64,000 nt of DNA from Chamaelirium japonicum (Eukaryota; Streptophyta; Magnoliopsida; Liliales; Melanthiaceae): positions 39,590,449 through 39,654,448 of the forward strand of contig OX393553.1 in NCBI GenBank assembly GCA_947650365.1. The letters run 5' to 3'. Under the pieces are notes generated by a model. That model saw nothing but the letters and a program-made list of their open reading frames with translations. It made no database searches and was not told the origin of the DNA. The position numbers were made by a program, and so were the translations under genes. Shown here one piece after another: positions 63,130 through 64,000 of the stretch (positions are counted from its first letter, which is position 1; the number at the start of each line of letters is the position of its first letter).

Positions 63130-63490
63130 TCTTCCACATAAATCACTGCACTTACTAATGTCATTGTTGCTACAGTGATTTCAGGGTTGCTGGAGTGATT
63201 TCGGACTACTACAGTGATTTTGGACCGCTAAAGTATTTTTGGGCTTCTATAGTGATTTCAGACTGCTATAGAGATTTGAGTTAGGGTTTACTGTTAGGAG
63301 TATAGAGTTTAGAGTTAGGGTTCATTATTTAGGGTATAGAATTAGAATTTTGGTTCACTATTAGGGGTATAGAAGTAGGGTTAGGTTCCCTGTTTAGGGT
63401 ATATAATTAGGATTAGGGTTAGGTTTAGGGCATAGAATTAGGGTTAGGGTTAGGGTTAGGTTTAGGGTTCACTGTTTAGGATATAGAAGT
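63130..63490. repeat. Degenerate repeats grading into telomere-like GGGTTAGGGTTAG tract
   Basis: From about 63170, TACAGTGATTTCGGAC-like units repeat. From 63280 units of GGGTATAGAATTAGGGTTAG appear, with uninterrupted TTAGGG-like repeats near 63410-63470. Imperfect and short, so interstitial and not a telomere. Confidence 0.8.
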
Positions 63491-63499
63491 AGGGCTCCG

Positions 63500-64000
63500 A
63501 AATGTTTTTGTCATGGTTTAACTATATGGTAAATGAAGGGCATATGTGTCATTTTATAAGTTGTTGGACCTGTTGCAAGCACATCTTTTATATTTGTTTG
63601 GTCGGGAATAGACTGTTATTAAATGGACCCAGTGCAGTCTCTCTCCTCCCCTTCCCTTTTTTTTTTTTTTGTTGTTAGGGTGGGAGGGGGGGGTGTAATA
63701 TGCATTGAGCCTTTGTAGGAGATGGTATATTAGCTGAAGGACAAAACATTTGGGTTTAATGTAAAGTCGCTCCCAAAGACATGTTTCTACAGCAAGTCCC
63801 AATAAAAAATATTGACTTTTTCAATTCTTTAAATGACAAAACTGCCCTGCCCCCCCCCCCCCAAAAAAAAAAAAACAAAAACAAAAGAGCAATTTGTCTC
63901 CATCAAGAGTAACAGTTCGGTTTGATACGAGTATCACTTAGCCAAATTGATATTATTGCTACAATGAAATGACTGTAAAAATATTATCAACTATGTTTGG
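63500..64000. other. Right-edge intergenic sequence with homopolymer runs
   Basis: Poly-T near 63658-63670, G-run near 63686 and a C-run followed by an A-run at 63849-63875; no gene recognised. Confidence 0.4.

Noticed and set aside
63411-63470. Chromosome end
   Set aside because: The telomere-like run is short, imperfect and followed by ordinary sequence to the window end.

Overview
This is nuclear DNA from a flowering plant with a large, repeat-rich genome. The evidence is spliced genes with GT-AG introns, a plant-type TFIIH subunit gene, and plant families of PIF/Harbinger, hAT, Mutator-type, Ty1/copia and LINE elements, plus long TA, CT and CA microsatellites. I cannot name the species. 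There is no bacterial or organellar operon, rRNA, tRNA or CRISPR array.

Two host genes are supported, both on the minus strand. At the left edge, 733-975 is the first coding exon of a small coiled-coil protein that I cannot name; the rest runs off the window. The main gene is TFB4 (GTF2H3/p34, a core TFIIH subunit). Ten coding exons lie between 62307 and 35076. They join in phase through canonical splice sites into 287 codons plus two bases, ending in the cysteine-rich zinc-binding module. Only the short C-terminal tail exon is not located. Five introns are 76-162 bp, but four are 5.7-7.0 kb or more (5,682, 5,964, 6,988 and 7,237 bp) and are full of transposons. The gene therefore spans over 27 kb for under 0.9 kb of coding sequence.

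Left part (1-18.9 kb): an edge-truncated hAT-like element, the first gene, a small hAT MITE, a decayed Ty1/copia element (2.16-6.3 kb, minus strand), a long tract of LTR-retrotransposon-like repeats (9-18 kb), and inside that tract a 3.8-kb PIF/Harbinger element carrying the remains of both of its genes. Middle (18.5-35 kb): a second copia LTR, a Harbinger-type element containing a LINE that itself contains a LINE, a 1.1-kb CT/ACAACATT array, and a chain of inverted-repeat elements stacked on TA/GA microsatellites (26.2-28.8 kb). Right part (35-64 kb): the TFB4 gene, whose introns hold RTE-type LINEs, several hAT families with perfect 8-bp target duplications, a Tourist-type MITE, a Mutator-type MITE and a 67-bp-arm hairpin.

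The most interesting structures are the microsatellite-anchored chain of inverted-repeat elements and a set of non-autonomous hAT-like elements that all carry dense arrays of short self-complementary motifs inside their ends. Element boundaries are supported by target-site duplications read directly from the sequence; family names are by recognition, not by database search.
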